Shown here piece by piece: positions 42,176-51,004 of a stretch of 64,000 nucleotides of DNA. Under the pieces are notes generated by a model. It had not been told where the DNA came from. It saw only the letters and a program-made list of their open reading frames with translations, and searched no databases. Source of the DNA: Flavobacterium marginilacus (GTDB lineage: Bacteria; Bacteroidota; Bacteroidia; Flavobacteriales; Flavobacteriaceae); NCBI RefSeq assembly GCF_026870155.1, contig NZ_CP113975.1, positions 4,774,001 to 4,838,000 on the forward strand, read 5' to 3'. How positions within the stretch are numbered: position 1 is the first letter of the stretch; the number at the start of each line of letters is the position of its first letter. A program made the translations under genes and the position numbers.

Positions 42176-44209
42176 TCAGTTGAAATTAGAAATCCCATCC
42201 TGAAGCCAAAACAGATAGTTATTTATATCAGCATTATAAGCCGAAGGTTCATTTAAAGATTCTCCCGAATGATTTACTAAAACATAAAATGGCTGTGCAT
42301 TTGCTTTATAAGTTTTAATCTGTAAATCGCTCCATTTATTGCCGATAGTTTTGATTTTTTTTCCAGTTGTCTGAGAAATGTATTGTTCATCTGCTGGCAG
42401 TTCCTTTTTATCATCAACATACAATGAAATCAAAACCAGCTCATTTTTCAATACATTTAAAACTTTTGAATCAGACCAGACTAATTCTTCCATTTTTCTG
42501 CAGTTCACGCAGGCATATCCAGTAAAATCTAATAGAACAGGTTTTCCTGCTTTTTTGGCAAATTCCATTCCTTTTTTATAATCATGAAAAGTGATAATAT
42601 TCTGCGGACCAAATTCTGCGCCTTCCGGCAAAAGAGTATTCACTTCGTTTGAATTATTAGCACCAAAACCGTCAGGCGATTCGCTGTAATGCTTTGGCGG
42701 AGGGAAACCGCTGATTAATTTAAGAGGTGCTCCAAAAAGTCCGGGAATCAGATAAATCGTAAAACTCAAAACAAGCAATCCAAGAGTCAATCTTCCTACC
42801 GAAATATGATTTTGGGGAGAATCGTGCGGCAATGTAATTTTTCCGAACAGATAAAAAGCTAAAACTCCAAAAACAGCAATCCAGATGGCTAAGAAAACCT
42901 CCCGTTCTAACCAATGCAGCTGCAAAACCAAATCGGCATTTGATAAAAACTTAAAAGCCAAAGCCAATTCTAAAAATCCCAAAACAACTTTTACGGTATT
43001 GAGCCATCCGCCGGATTTTGGCAGCGCATTTAACCAGCCCGGAAAAGCTGCAAATAATGAAAAAGGCAGTGCAATAGCGATCGAAAATCCTAACATCCCG
43101 ACAATAGGCGCTATTCCTCCTTTGGAAGCCGCTTCAACCAGCAGTGTTCCTACGATTGGTCCAGTGCAGGAAAATGATACGATTGCCAATGCTAATGCCA
43201 TAAAGAAAATCCCTATGAGCCCTCCTTTGTCTGCCTGCGAGTCTACTTTATTAGCTAAGGAATTTGGCAGTATAATTTGAAAAGCTCCTAAAAACGAACA
43301 CGCAAAAACTACCAATAAAATAAAGAAAATCAAGTTGAACCAAACATTTGTTGAAAGCGCATTCAAAGAATCTGCACCAAAAACCGCGGTTACAATAGAC
43401 CCCAGTAAAACATAGATAATTACGATAGAAAAACCGTAAATCAGCGCATTTTTCACTCCTGCAGCTTTGGTTTTACTCTGTTTGGTAAAATAGCTCACCG
43501 TCATTGGGATCATCGGAAAAACGCAGGGCGTCAATAAAGCTGCAAATCCCGATAAAAAAGCGATAATAAAAATGCCTAAAAAACTTTTTGAATTGTTGTT
43601 TTTAAGAGGCTTTTTCACTTCCTTTTTTAATTCTGGAATCTCTGCAGCCACAGCTTTAACCGCAACAGTTTCATTAGTTTTTACAGCTGTTGAAGAATCA
43701 GCAGAAAAAATCTCCTTGAGAATTTTCTCTTCAGCTTTAACTGCAGTTACCGCTTTCGGATCTACATTAAACACAATTTCTTCATCACTGGGAGGCAGAC
43801 AGTTTTCATCGTTGCAGACCATAAATCCGACTTCGGTTTTAATTGCAAACGGTTTTGTTCTGGTTACTTTAATACGCTGTTTAAACACCGTTTCTTTTTC
43901 AAAAAACTTAATCAGCATTTTAAAAACAGGATCATTAATTGTCTTGCCATTTCCTTCTTTTACTGACCCGATTAATTGAAAATCGAAACTTTTTGGAAAA
44001 GTAAAATGCGTTGGTATCGGCCCGCCGTCCAAAACATTCTGGCTGTATAAATGCCAGCCGCTTTCGATCACCGCTTTGGCCTGCAGTTCAAATTCACTGT
44101 CAGAAATCTTTACAACATCGGTTTTCCATTTCACTGGATTATAAACCTGAGCATCTACGAATATTGTAAACAGCAATAAAAAAATTACTGAAAATATAAC
44201 TTTGTTCAT
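42176..44209 (-). CDS. dsbD: Thiol:disulfide interchange protein DsbD
   Basis: This 677-aa protein carries electrons from cytoplasmic thioredoxin across the inner membrane to periplasmic thioredoxin-like proteins. It has a signal peptide (1-20), an N-terminal DsbD-alpha domain with CNDENC (about 133-138), and eight or so membrane segments including LTPCVFPMIPMTVSYF and SFSCTGPIVGTLL with the redox Cys pair. A C-terminal thioredoxin domain has YACVNCRKMEE. It is next to a locus with two periplasmic thioredoxin-like proteins, which it may keep reduced. The terminator of that locus ends only about 20 nt before its ATG. Confidence 0.95.
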   Translation of the reverse strand: MNKVIFSVIFLLLFTIFVDAQVYNPVKWKTDVVKISDSEFELQAKAVIESGWHLYSQNVLDGGPIPTHFTFPKSFDFQLIGSVKEGNGKTINDPVFKMLIKFFEKETVFKQRIKVTRTKPFAIKTEVGFMVCNDENCLPPSDEEIVFNVDPKAVTAVKAEEKILKEIFSADSSTAVKTNETVAVKAVAAEIPELKKEVKKPLKNNNSKSFLGIFIIAFLSGFAALLTPCVFPMIPMTVSYFTKQSKTKAAGVKNALIYGFSIVIIYVLLGSIVTAVFGADSLNALSTNVWFNLIFFILLVVFACSFLGAFQIILPNSLANKVDSQADKGGLIGIFFMALALAIVSFSCTGPIVGTLLVEAASKGGIAPIVGMLGFSIAIALPFSLFAAFPGWLNALPKSGGWLNTVKVVLGFLELALAFKFLSNADLVLQLHWLEREVFLAIWIAVFGVLAFYLFGKITLPHDSPQNHISVGRLTLGLLVLSFTIYLIPGLFGAPLKLISGFPPPKHYSESPDGFGANNSNEVNTLLPEGAEFGPQNIITFHDYKKGMEFAKKAGKPVLLDFTGYACVNCRKMEELVWSDSKVLNVLKNELVLISLYVDDKKELPADEQYISQTTGKKIKTIGNKWSDLQIKTYKANAQPFYVLVNHSGESLNEPSAYNADINNYLFWLQDGISNFN

Positions 44210-44231
44210 ATGATAAAAAATTTAAAATAAA

Positions 44232-44260
44232 GAGGGCTGAATAGCAATAAAACAGCCCTC
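44232..44260 (-). terminator. Terminator of the SusCD-protease operon
   Basis: GAGGGCTG pairs with CAGCCCTC across a 13-nt loop, followed on the minus strand by a T-rich run. dsbD starts 22 nt downstream, so it depends on readthrough or a promoter overlapping the hairpin. Confidence 0.75.
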
Positions 44261-44338
44261 AATACAATTCCACTAAAAAAACTAAATCAGGTACTAATTC
44301 AAAATAATTAATGATAGGGAAAACAATAAATATGCTTC

Positions 44339-47158
44339 TTACAACAACGGTTTAAAAACCACTTCATAAGATTTAGCTTTTTTCAAAAAGGAATTTGCAA
44401 AATCCTGAATGTCTTTATCAGACATTGATTTTACAATGTCCAGATAATTTTTTGGATCATCCATATTGTAATCATTATGAAAATAATTATAGATTAAATC
44501 CATGCTGAAAGCATTAAAATCTTTACTGTCAGCTCTTGCTTTTATATAATTCGTTCTGGTTTTTTCTAAATCTTCACTCAGAATATTTCCCTTTTTTATT
44601 TTTTCGATTTCCTGATATACAATTGGCAATAATTGCTCTACTTTATTCGCATCGCAATCAAATGAAACCGAAAGCGAGGCATTCGGTTTTGGCAGTTTTC
44701 CTAAGCCCGCACTCACTTGAGCACCATAGGTTCCGCCCTCTTTTTCGCGCAGACTTTCGGTGTATCTCAAAGTTAGAATATCGCCTAAAAAGGAAGCTGT
44801 AATTCTATTTTTTTGAGAATATGTATAATCCTCAAGGAATTTAATTCTAACAGAACTCTTTGGTGTTTCCATTTTTATAAAAACATCTTTATCGATTTTA
44901 TTAGAAACCCAGTCAACCGTATTGTCTTTGAATTTTTCACTGCGTTTGATGCCCGAAATACTGGCAATATATTTTTCCAATAATGGTTTCAGAACCTCTG
45001 GAGTTACATCTCCTACAATGTAAAATTCAAAATTAGCAACATCGGCAAAACGATCAAAATACACCGATTTCATTTTATCAAAAGACAAATCATCTACAAA
45101 CTTCTGATCGATCAAGCGAATTTTTGGATTGTTTTTTCCGTAAATGGAAAGTGTCAAACTATCTCCCATTCTAGAACGTATATCTTTTTCTTTATTCTTT
45201 AAGGAATTTTGCATTCTTTGTTTCAACAGAGCAAACATATCTGCATCAAATCTTGGTTTAGCAAAACGCAAATGAACTAATTGCATCATGGTTTCAATAT
45301 CTTTTACATTGGCTGAACCTGAAACAGTTTCAGTAAAATTGTCAATTTCGACAGAAGCTCCTGCAATTTTCCCTTTCAGTACTTTTTCTAAATCGGTGTT
45401 TGAAAGTGACCCCAAACCTGACATCATAGCCAAGCTTGTCGCACGGCTTACCGAAGGCATATCTTTTGGATCATAAAGAGAAATTCCGCCAAAACTTTCT
45501 GCTTTTAATTTTACATCTTTTTTATTTTTGTCGGCAAATCTATAATGCACTTTTACACCATTGCTTAATACATAAGTAGTAGCATCAATTGAAGCTGTTT
45601 TTTGTTCCGAAACAATTTTACCAGCTTTTAAGACTACATCGCCCATAAGAGATTTACCAACAAACGAATCTACATAAGGCTGTAACGTACTGTCATTCTC
45701 TGCTTTGTTTATAATATCAAAAGCCAGTTCCTGATTCAGATTATTTTCGTTTTCAACTCCTGTTACTGCTACTACTCGATTTTTTGCCGTGTACAGCTGA
45801 TTGATTTGCTCCTGAAGAATTTTAGTATCTAAATTGCTCAGAATGACTTTTACCATTTCAAATTCAGCTTTTGGATCACCAATGATTTCATGTTTCAAAT
45901 AATCATTTTTAACCATACCAATTACGCTTTTATGCGAGATCTCATTTTGTTTTTCAAGATAATTTTCATAGCCTGAAATATTTTCGGCTACAGCTCTTTC
46001 AATTTCTCCTTTCGAAAAACCAAATTTAGAAACTCGTATCCATTCGTTCATCACAGCTGTAAAAGCAATAGCCTGCATATTAGGTTTTGGCGAAATACTG
46101 ACATAAAAAATATCATTGAGACGCGAATAATTTTGATAACCGATTTGTGCAGATTTAAACGGGCATTCTTGTTTTTGCGCCATTTCGTCCAAGCGATTAT
46201 TTAGAATCGAAAATGCAATGCTTCGCTGAGTAGATTTTTCTAAATCAGCATACGTCGTTTCTGATTTTTCGGCTGTATGGCGAATCATATAGGTAATTCC
46301 TGAATTGGATATTTCTTTATCCAAAGCCAACTTAAAAACAGACGTTTCATTTTCGGGAATAGCGATTTCAAAACGCTTTTTAGGATTTTGAGGTGCTGGA
46401 ATATCAGCAAAAAGCTTTTTAATTTTTTCTTCAATTTCAACTGCATTAATATCACCTACAATAGCAATAGCCTGCAAATCTGGGCGGTACCAATCTTTGT
46501 AAAAATCTTTTAAAACCTGATAATCAAAATTCTTAACAATGTTCATGTCACCAATTGGCGCTCGTTGCGCATACAGACAGTTGTTATAATAGGCAGGCGA
46601 TAATTGATTGTAAATGCGCTGTCCTGCATCTTGTCTTGTACGCCATTCTTCGGTAATAACACCGCGTTCGGCATCGATTTCTTCATTTGTCAAAGACAAA
46701 AAATTAGACCAGTCGTGCAGAACCAGTAAACAAGTATCGACTACACTGCCATCTTTGGACGGAATGTTATCTAAGTTGTAAACGGTTTCATCTGTACTGG
46801 TATAAGCATTGATATTTTTTCCGAAAATAGCTCCCTGTTTTTGAAGCGTATTCAAAATGCCTTTTCCTTCAAAATGCTTGGTCCCGTTAAAAGCCATGTG
46901 CTCCAGAAAATGCGCCAGTCCTTTCTGCTGATCATTTTCCAGAATTGAACCTACATTCTGAATGATATAATAACTGGCTGTATTTTTATTTACAGCAGTT
47001 GGATAAATATAATATGTCATGCCGTTGGGCAGAACACCTTTGGTAACTTTCTGATTGACCGCGATTGGGTCACTTGCTTTGAAATTTTGTGCATTTGAAA
47101 AGAAAACATTTCCAACTGCGAATAAAAAAGCAAAACCTGATTTATGTTTTTTAAGCAT
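44339..47158 (-). CDS. M16 zinc metalloprotease (insulinase/PqqL-like)
   Basis: This 939-aa exported protease has a signal peptide (about 1-23). The inverted zinc motif HFLEHMAFNGTKHF (HxxEH) lies near residue 84, with the distal Glu in ERGVITEEWR. Second and third M16-type domains follow, with FYIVGDVTPEVLKPLLEKYI in the inactive half. A single chain of this length matches PqqL and FusC, periplasmic M16 proteases that degrade imported proteins or peptides. It is the last gene of the SusCD locus, 10 nt after the TlpA-like gene, so I infer that it degrades whatever SusC imports. Confidence 0.9.
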   Translation of the reverse strand: MLKKHKSGFAFLFAVGNVFFSNAQNFKASDPIAVNQKVTKGVLPNGMTYYIYPTAVNKNTASYYIIQNVGSILENDQQKGLAHFLEHMAFNGTKHFEGKGILNTLQKQGAIFGKNINAYTSTDETVYNLDNIPSKDGSVVDTCLLVLHDWSNFLSLTNEEIDAERGVITEEWRTRQDAGQRIYNQLSPAYYNNCLYAQRAPIGDMNIVKNFDYQVLKDFYKDWYRPDLQAIAIVGDINAVEIEEKIKKLFADIPAPQNPKKRFEIAIPENETSVFKLALDKEISNSGITYMIRHTAEKSETTYADLEKSTQRSIAFSILNNRLDEMAQKQECPFKSAQIGYQNYSRLNDIFYVSISPKPNMQAIAFTAVMNEWIRVSKFGFSKGEIERAVAENISGYENYLEKQNEISHKSVIGMVKNDYLKHEIIGDPKAEFEMVKVILSNLDTKILQEQINQLYTAKNRVVAVTGVENENNLNQELAFDIINKAENDSTLQPYVDSFVGKSLMGDVVLKAGKIVSEQKTASIDATTYVLSNGVKVHYRFADKNKKDVKLKAESFGGISLYDPKDMPSVSRATSLAMMSGLGSLSNTDLEKVLKGKIAGASVEIDNFTETVSGSANVKDIETMMQLVHLRFAKPRFDADMFALLKQRMQNSLKNKEKDIRSRMGDSLTLSIYGKNNPKIRLIDQKFVDDLSFDKMKSVYFDRFADVANFEFYIVGDVTPEVLKPLLEKYIASISGIKRSEKFKDNTVDWVSNKIDKDVFIKMETPKSSVRIKFLEDYTYSQKNRITASFLGDILTLRYTESLREKEGGTYGAQVSAGLGKLPKPNASLSVSFDCDANKVEQLLPIVYQEIEKIKKGNILSEDLEKTRTNYIKARADSKDFNAFSMDLIYNYFHNDYNMDDPKNYLDIVKSMSDKDIQDFANSFLKKAKSYEVVFKPLL

Positions 47159-47168
47159 TTTTTTCTAT

Positions 47169-48551
47169 TTATGACTTTAACAATTTGTCCAGCTGCGCTC
47201 TCAATTCAGGATTTGAAGGACGCAGAGCATCAGCATTAATGATATTCCCTTTCATATCAAACAATAAGAATCTCGGAATTGCATTTACATCATAGTTTTT
47301 GGCTACATCAGAACTGAAATCTTTATCAGCCATTAACTGAATGCCTTTTAATTGCTCTTTTGTAACGAAATCTTTCCATTTTTGAGCGTCTTTTGGTTTA
47401 TCAAGCGATAGACTTACGAACACAATATTTTTTCCGTGGTAATCTTCTTCGATTCTCTTCATATGAGGAATTTCGGCTTTGCAGGGTCCGCACCAAGTTG
47501 CCCATAAATCGATGTAAACAAATTTTCCTTTAAAATCTGAGAATGAAACTGGTTTGTCATTAATATCTTTATACGTAAAGTCTAATCCTTTCTGACCTAC
47601 ATTTTTATGCAATACTTTTTCATAATCCAATATAAATGCTTTACTGGCATCAGAAATTAAATAAGGTTTAATAGCGGGAGCCACTTTTTCGTATTCTTCT
47701 ATTTTCATTCTTGATGTTGCAACGGCATCACGAAGATACACATCAATTAAGGCTGGTTCAGTGATATGCGTGATGGCTTCGGCTAAATCTAAACGTCTAG
47801 GGGCCGACGCTCCGTTCATGCTCACATAGAAGTAATAATTTGACATTAACGAAACTCCGTTGGCCAGTTTTAAAAGGTCAGGGTTCGTAAATTTTTTGTC
47901 TACTTGCCATTGTTTAATTATTGCAGGACGGTCATCTTTATCTGGAAATACAGTTCTGGGCATTCTAAAAAAAGTATAAGTCAATTCTTCAACATCGGTT
48001 TCTACAGCCAATTTCAAAAGCTTATTAAATGCTGCATTACTTGTATTAATGCCTTTAGTAAAAGTCTCTGCTTTTGCCACCCCGCCGCCAAGCCAAGGAT
48101 AAAATTCTACATACGTTTCATTACCTCCTAGTCTCGCAAAAGGTGCAAATTCATTGTAAATTTCGTTTGCTTTCTGAACCAGAGCATTCTGACCGATATT
48201 ATTACCACCTAAAACATAACTGTCTTTACTGATTGAAAGCGTAATGTCTAATTTTGGTTCCAAATACAGACGGATCAATTGATTTCTGCTTTTAAACTGT
48301 CCATAATCAACATAATAAAATCCAGATGCTGCAACTGGTATCATAAAACCAAATTCTCCCTGAGAATTTATTTTGGCAGTCGCAGTAACCGCTGGTTTTC
48401 CTTCTTCAGCATTATAAAGCGTTACTTCTTTTATCTTAGATTCGGGAATCGTAATTATTCCTTTAATCACTGCATATTCAGAAAGATTTGCAGCAAAACT
48501 CATTTGAACCGTAGTAAAGGCCAAAATGAAATACAAAATGTGTTTTTTCAT
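47169..48551 (-). CDS. TlpA-family periplasmic thiol-disulfide reductase
   Basis: This 460-aa exported protein has a signal peptide (1-20, ending SFAAN), a DUF4369-like N-terminal domain (about 22-120) and a helical middle. The C-terminal TlpA thioredoxin domain starts at about 315 and has the motif LWATWCGPCKAEIPHMKRI and a cis-Pro at VNAIPRFLLFD. It reduces disulfides in the periplasm and probably receives electrons from DsbD. It stands between an aspartic protease and the M16 protease, so unfolding of disulfide-bonded substrates is a sensible role. Confidence 0.9.
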   Translation of the reverse strand: MKKHILYFILAFTTVQMSFAANLSEYAVIKGIITIPESKIKEVTLYNAEEGKPAVTATAKINSQGEFGFMIPVAASGFYYVDYGQFKSRNQLIRLYLEPKLDITLSISKDSYVLGGNNIGQNALVQKANEIYNEFAPFARLGGNETYVEFYPWLGGGVAKAETFTKGINTSNAAFNKLLKLAVETDVEELTYTFFRMPRTVFPDKDDRPAIIKQWQVDKKFTNPDLLKLANGVSLMSNYYFYVSMNGASAPRRLDLAEAITHITEPALIDVYLRDAVATSRMKIEEYEKVAPAIKPYLISDASKAFILDYEKVLHKNVGQKGLDFTYKDINDKPVSFSDFKGKFVYIDLWATWCGPCKAEIPHMKRIEEDYHGKNIVFVSLSLDKPKDAQKWKDFVTKEQLKGIQLMADKDFSSDVAKNYDVNAIPRFLLFDMKGNIINADALRPSNPELRAQLDKLLKS

Positions 48552-48573
48552 GTTTTTATTTTTTTTTTTGTTG

Positions 48574-50052
48574 TTAAATTGAAATCCGCATGGACTGATT
48601 GTCCTGTTCTATAATGAAATCTTTACTTTCTTTAGACTCTTTCAGTTTTTTAAGATTTTCCGGTTTGAGTAAATCTTTAGCTTCAAAATCATTGATCTGA
48701 GTCACTTTGGCGCCTGTTTTTACTTTCTTCAAATCTTCGTTCTGCTGGTCTATAATCCGCTTTACGATAAGATTTTGGTTTTCGTCAAAATCCAGATCAA
48801 GTCCGCCAAAATAGAAAGATGATGCTTTTTTGAAATTTTTATTGGGTTCTAAATAGACTGTTTTGTGCAGAAGATCAATCGTAAAATTGAAGCGCTTTAT
48901 CAAATCAATTCCTAACGAGCCATCTGCAAAATTTGCCCAATTTTTATTGCTTTCCTGATACTCCTGCAAGGCGATTGTAACATCTTTGAAATTATTGCCA
49001 TTGATTGCCACATTTGGAATACTACCGCCTAAAATTCCAGTCTGCAGTCCTAAACTATGATTAGTAGACGTATACTCGGTTTTTAAACTTGCTTCCAGAT
49101 TATTTTTATGATTAAAAGGTCCAAAAGCAATCAAATCATAACTGGCACCGGTATCGAAAGTAAAATTACCTTCGACTGTTTTTTTATCTGCAAAAGTCAA
49201 ACTCAATTTTACAATTGGCAAACCTGTTTTATAGTCAAAAAGAAGCGGTTTTGCTTTTCCGTCATACTTGTAATTTCCAAAATTATAGAGATCTATTGTT
49301 TTGGTATCAAAATTTACTTTTGTGATGTAATTGCGTAACAAATTGGCTCCAAACAAACCATCATAAACACCGCTTTTTGGAAAAATAACCAACCCTTGAT
49401 TTTTTAAAACCTGATCGCCAATATAAATGGTATTATCTGCCGAATACTGTACCTGCTGGCTTCCACCGACAACAGATGCCGATTTCTTTTTGGTAACTAC
49501 AACTCCGGCTTTGTAAGCGCTGTCAGGATTCAAAGCCATTCCATCTGCACCGGTATCAAAAAGCATTAAAAACTCACGGTCTGATTTATTTAATTTTATT
49601 TTAATGGCGATTCCGTTTTCGATAATTTCAAACGGAATACTGGCTGCTTTTTTCACTTCGGCATTTCGGTCTACTTTGTATAATGCATCAAAAAAAGTCA
49701 CGTATAGAATTTTATTTTCTCTATTGAAAACAATCTGTGACGGCTTTTTTTCTTTTCCATTAAAACAAAAATCTGCCTGAGTGAAAATTTCATTTTTAAT
49801 TACTGCAGATTTACCAATCTGAATAGAATCCAAAACTGGAAAAGCATTGAAAATTCCGTTCAGATAAAATTCATTTGAAGACGAATCCCCAGCTCCAACA
49901 GTAAATTCTGGCGCTAAAAGATTTTTTATACTGCTGTAATCTTTCTTTTGAAAAGATTCTTCAAAAGCTTTGATTACCTGCACAGTACTTTTTTTCTGTC
50001 CATTGATTGAACCGATAAAAAACAGCAGTGCCAAAATCATTATTTTTTTCAT
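48574..50052 (-). CDS. Exported retropepsin-like aspartic protease with PDZ domain
   Basis: This 492-aa protein starts at ATG 50052 (MKKIMILALLFFIG), which overlaps the stop of the preceding gene as ATGA; the longer frame to 50142 runs through that gene. It has a signal peptide, then two aspartic-protease half sites in one chain, LMLFDTGADGMAL (about 165) and FTFDTGASYDLI (about 305). A C-terminal PDZ-like domain follows (GGLDLDFDENQNLIVKRI...GAKVTQINDFEAKDLL). Two DTG sites suggest an internally duplicated, pepsin-like active enzyme. Confidence 0.88.
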   Translation of the reverse strand: MKKIMILALLFFIGSINGQKKSTVQVIKAFEESFQKKDYSSIKNLLAPEFTVGAGDSSSNEFYLNGIFNAFPVLDSIQIGKSAVIKNEIFTQADFCFNGKEKKPSQIVFNRENKILYVTFFDALYKVDRNAEVKKAASIPFEIIENGIAIKIKLNKSDREFLMLFDTGADGMALNPDSAYKAGVVVTKKKSASVVGGSQQVQYSADNTIYIGDQVLKNQGLVIFPKSGVYDGLFGANLLRNYITKVNFDTKTIDLYNFGNYKYDGKAKPLLFDYKTGLPIVKLSLTFADKKTVEGNFTFDTGASYDLIAFGPFNHKNNLEASLKTEYTSTNHSLGLQTGILGGSIPNVAINGNNFKDVTIALQEYQESNKNWANFADGSLGIDLIKRFNFTIDLLHKTVYLEPNKNFKKASSFYFGGLDLDFDENQNLIVKRIIDQQNEDLKKVKTGAKVTQINDFEAKDLLKPENLKKLKESKESKDFIIEQDNQSMRISI

Positions 50053-50930
50053 CGTACTACTTTTTCTGCTGTGTTTGGATTTTTTGCAACGACTTTTTCT
50101 ACACCAAAATCTTTCAATAAAATACCTTCGTATTTTGTCCATTCTTCTGGTGTGTACAATTGTTTTACTTCCGTGAAATATTCTTTGAAACCAGCTAAAT
50201 CATTTGTTTTTTCAAACTCTTTTTTCTTGCGCTGCAAAATGGTAAATACATGATTGGTAACGCTTGATCTTCCATAATCCTGAGCGAACTTCTTACTTGA
50301 TAAAAGAAAAAAATCATCATACTGTCTGCCTGCTCTTAAACCGGTAACAATTACAAAAGAAACTTCATCAGATGCATCTTTAGATTTTAAATAAGTGTCG
50401 ATAACATCAAAAGGCACATTTCTCTTGCCTGCCATATATGCCTGCACATAAAAATCCGGATACTCTTTTTCGTTAATCTGAGGGCTGTATTTTTTAAAGA
50501 TTCCTTTTTTGGCTAAGTTTTTAGCATTTTGAAGCAAAGCTGTAAACTGCTCAACGTTTTGAAAACCCGAAGCCATATCAATCACTCTGCCATCAGGATT
50601 TATAAATAAAAAAGTTGGAAAACCGGTAACGCCGTATTTCATGCATAATTTTTTCCCGATTTCTTCTTTCAGTATATCCGATTTGAAAGTAACAAAATCA
50701 GCACTCAAAACAGCTGCTGCTTTCGGATCTGGGAATACCTCTCTATCCATTTGACCACAGGGAGCACAACCCGTGAAATACAGATCAACAAAAATTAATT
50801 TATGCTCCAAAACTGCCTGTTTCTTAACTAATTCCCAGTTTTCATCTGTGGCTTTTGTCTGTGCCGTTAAGGCAATAGAAGTCCAGGCAAGCAGCAAAAA
50901 TGCACTTGCAACTTTAAAAATGAATTTCAT
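50049..50930 (-). CDS. Exported thioredoxin-like protein
   Basis: This 293-aa exported protein has a signal peptide (1-23, ending LTAQ). The thioredoxin domain (about 30-140) has a CxxC site, YFTGCAPCGQMDREVF, and the cis-Pro segment VTGFPTFLFINPDGR. The helical C-terminal half (150-293) is typical of Bacteroidota thioredoxins in SusCD loci. It is the first gene after the hairpin at 50948 and is translationally coupled to the aspartic protease. Confidence 0.88.
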   Translation of the reverse strand: MKFIFKVASAFLLLAWTSIALTAQTKATDENWELVKKQAVLEHKLIFVDLYFTGCAPCGQMDREVFPDPKAAAVLSADFVTFKSDILKEEIGKKLCMKYGVTGFPTFLFINPDGRVIDMASGFQNVEQFTALLQNAKNLAKKGIFKKYSPQINEKEYPDFYVQAYMAGKRNVPFDVIDTYLKSKDASDEVSFVIVTGLRAGRQYDDFFLLSSKKFAQDYGRSSVTNHVFTILQRKKKEFEKTNDLAGFKEYFTEVKQLYTPEEWTKYEGILLKDFGVEKVVAKNPNTAEKVVR

Positions 50931-50947
50931 AAAATGTGATTTTTTAT

Positions 50948-50985
50948 AAGCCGAATAAATGTTTGTTACTCATTCGGCTTTTTTA
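50948..50985 (-). terminator. Attenuator-like hairpin inside the operon
   Basis: AAGCCGAAT pairs with ATTCGGCTT. The strong T run is on the plus side; the minus side is only ATAAAAAA. It splits the surface genes (SusC to PKD-like) from the processing enzymes and may lower expression of the latter. Confidence 0.55.
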
Positions 50986-51004
50986 ATTATCTAAAGATTT
51001 TTGA

